From Actinomycetales bacterium UBA1416 (GTDB lineage: Bacteria; Actinomycetota; Actinomycetes; Actinomycetales; Actinomycetaceae), in the NCBI GenBank assembly GCA_002304945.1, contig DBPQ01000082.1, positions 10,664 through 24,528 on the forward strand: a DNA stretch of 13,865 nucleotides, written 5' to 3'. Position numbers and translations under genes: made by a program. The notes beneath the pieces are model-generated. The model was not told the origin of the DNA. It was given only the letters and a program-made list of their open reading frames with translations, and did no database searches. Positions 13,324 through 13,865 of this stretch are shown in pieces. How positions within the stretch are numbered: position 1 is the stretch's first letter; each line of letters begins with the position of its first letter.

Positions 13324-13818
13324 TCAGGGAAGGTCGATGGTGGCGGACCCGGCCGACAGTCCAGCGATTGCCGTCTCACTGCCCGTGACCGCGGCCGAAG
13401 CGGTCTGGGTGAAGAGGAGCTCCACAGACCCATCTGTGTTGGGCGTGTAGGTGAACAGGTCCACCCGGCCGAAGCCGCTGACGATCCCTGACACGGTGGC
13501 CGAGCCGGTGTCGATGGTGAAGTTGCGCAGCTGCAGGATCTTGCCGGTGTCGAGAGTCCGGACGAAGAGGCCGCCGACGTGCTCGATCGTGTCGTCGTTG
13601 GGGTTGCCCACGATGCCGAACGCAACTCCCTTCCCGCTCACCGCGTATCCAGGGCTGGCGATCGGCCGCTCCGCGACCAGAACCGACTCGGTCAGGTCGC
13701 TCGGGTCGACGAAGGTCGTGCCCTTGTTCGACGGGGCGGCGGACGCCGGGCCCATGAAGCCGGCGGCAACAAGGCCAGCGGCGGCGAGGGTGGCGGCGAA
13801 TCCAGTGGTCTTGCGCAT
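13324..13818 (-). CDS. Secreted protein of unknown function
   Basis: The 164-residue product has a clear Sec signal peptide: MRKTT, a hydrophobic core to about residue 22, and PASA before the predicted cut after Ala27. The mature part (about 137 residues) has no membrane segment or cysteines and reads as alternating short beta strands rich in Gly, Ser, Thr and Val. The stretch EHVGGLFV ... LQLRNFTIDTGSATVSGIVSG ... VDLFTY resembles a repeating layout seen in actinobacterial surface proteins, including HtaA-like heme-binding domains. That resemblance is weak and not a functional call. AAGGAG lies 7 nt before the ATG at 13818, a good ribosome-binding site unlike the leaderless neighbours, which suits high expression. 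It is probably a single-gene unit ending at the hairpin at 13275-13307. Confidence 0.8.
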   Translation of the reverse strand: MRKTTGFAATLAAAGLVAAGFMGPASAAPSNKGTTFVDPSDLTESVLVAERPIASPGYAVSGKGVAFGIVGNPNDDTIEHVGGLFVRTLDTGKILQLRNFTIDTGSATVSGIVSGFGRVDLFTYTPNTDGSVELLFTQTASAAVTGSETAIAGLSAGSATIDLP

Positions 13819-13865
13819 TGCGATTCTCCTTGAAGTCCTGTCGGCCTCCCTCGCCCCACGGAGCC

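Noticed and set aside
11601..13388. Long plus-strand frame crossing the LON and acetyltransferase genes
   Set aside because: Its product has no domain and overlaps two well-supported genes in other frames.
1..13865. tRNA, rRNA, insertion sequence or prophage genes
   Set aside because: No tRNA-like cloverleaf, transposase, integrase or phage structural gene was seen on either strand.

Overview
The window comes from a high-GC actinobacterium (more than 70% GC by eye). Codons end mostly in G or C, GTG starts are common, intergenic gaps are short, and several genes appear to be read from leaderless transcripts. The class cannot be fixed. The HisG protein is not of the type I associate with common Streptomyces or Mycobacterium relatives, so a deep-branching actinobacterial class is possible. 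Nothing marks a phage, plasmid or insertion sequence. The region reads as chromosomal housekeeping and envelope genes.

Layout. (1) 1-1586, minus: metF then metE (3' end cut off by the window edge), overlapping by 4 nt. They are preceded by an S-box-type SAM riboswitch at 1595-1683 whose closing stem covers the start of the metF ribosome-binding site. (2) 1859-6032, plus: a two-gene membrane operon. It encodes a large protein with N-terminal membrane segments, a degenerate kinase-like domain and an LPG-synthase/flippase-type membrane domain, followed by a DUF2079 multi-pass protein. (3) 6165-7609, plus: a CopC-domain exported protein and a membrane-anchored DsbA-type thioredoxin. (4) 7629-8585, minus: a PfkB-family carbohydrate kinase, convergent with the previous pair across a palindrome that contains both stop codons. 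(5) 8900-10218, plus: hisI and hisG, overlapping by 4 nt. (6) 10345-11600, minus: a small YqaA/DedA-like membrane protein and a CYTH-domain protein, separated by three 31-bp repeats. (7) 11613-11929: a gene-free stretch with a 38-bp near-perfect palindrome. (8) 11930-12577, plus: a LON substrate-binding-domain protein. (9) 12585-13208, minus: a GNAT acetyltransferase. (10) 13324-13818, minus: a secreted protein of unknown function, followed by a strong hairpin terminator.

How the parts work together. metF and metE form the last two steps of methionine synthesis (5-methyl-THF production, then cobalamin-independent methylation of homocysteine), controlled by the SAM end product. hisI and hisG supply the third and first steps of histidine synthesis. 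The CopC/DsbA pair suggests extracytoplasmic copper handling and thiol chemistry. The pseudokinase/flippase and DUF2079 pair suggests lipid or lipid-linked sugar handling in the envelope.

The strongest non-gene signals are the riboswitch, a recurrent TANNNT box placed 6-7 nt before the start codon of five separate genes (leaderless transcripts), the 38-bp palindrome, the 31-bp repeats and several short tandem duplications between genes. I found no clear new defence or mobile system. The best candidates for undescribed biology are the pseudokinase-flippase fusion and the repeat/palindrome elements around the CYTH gene.
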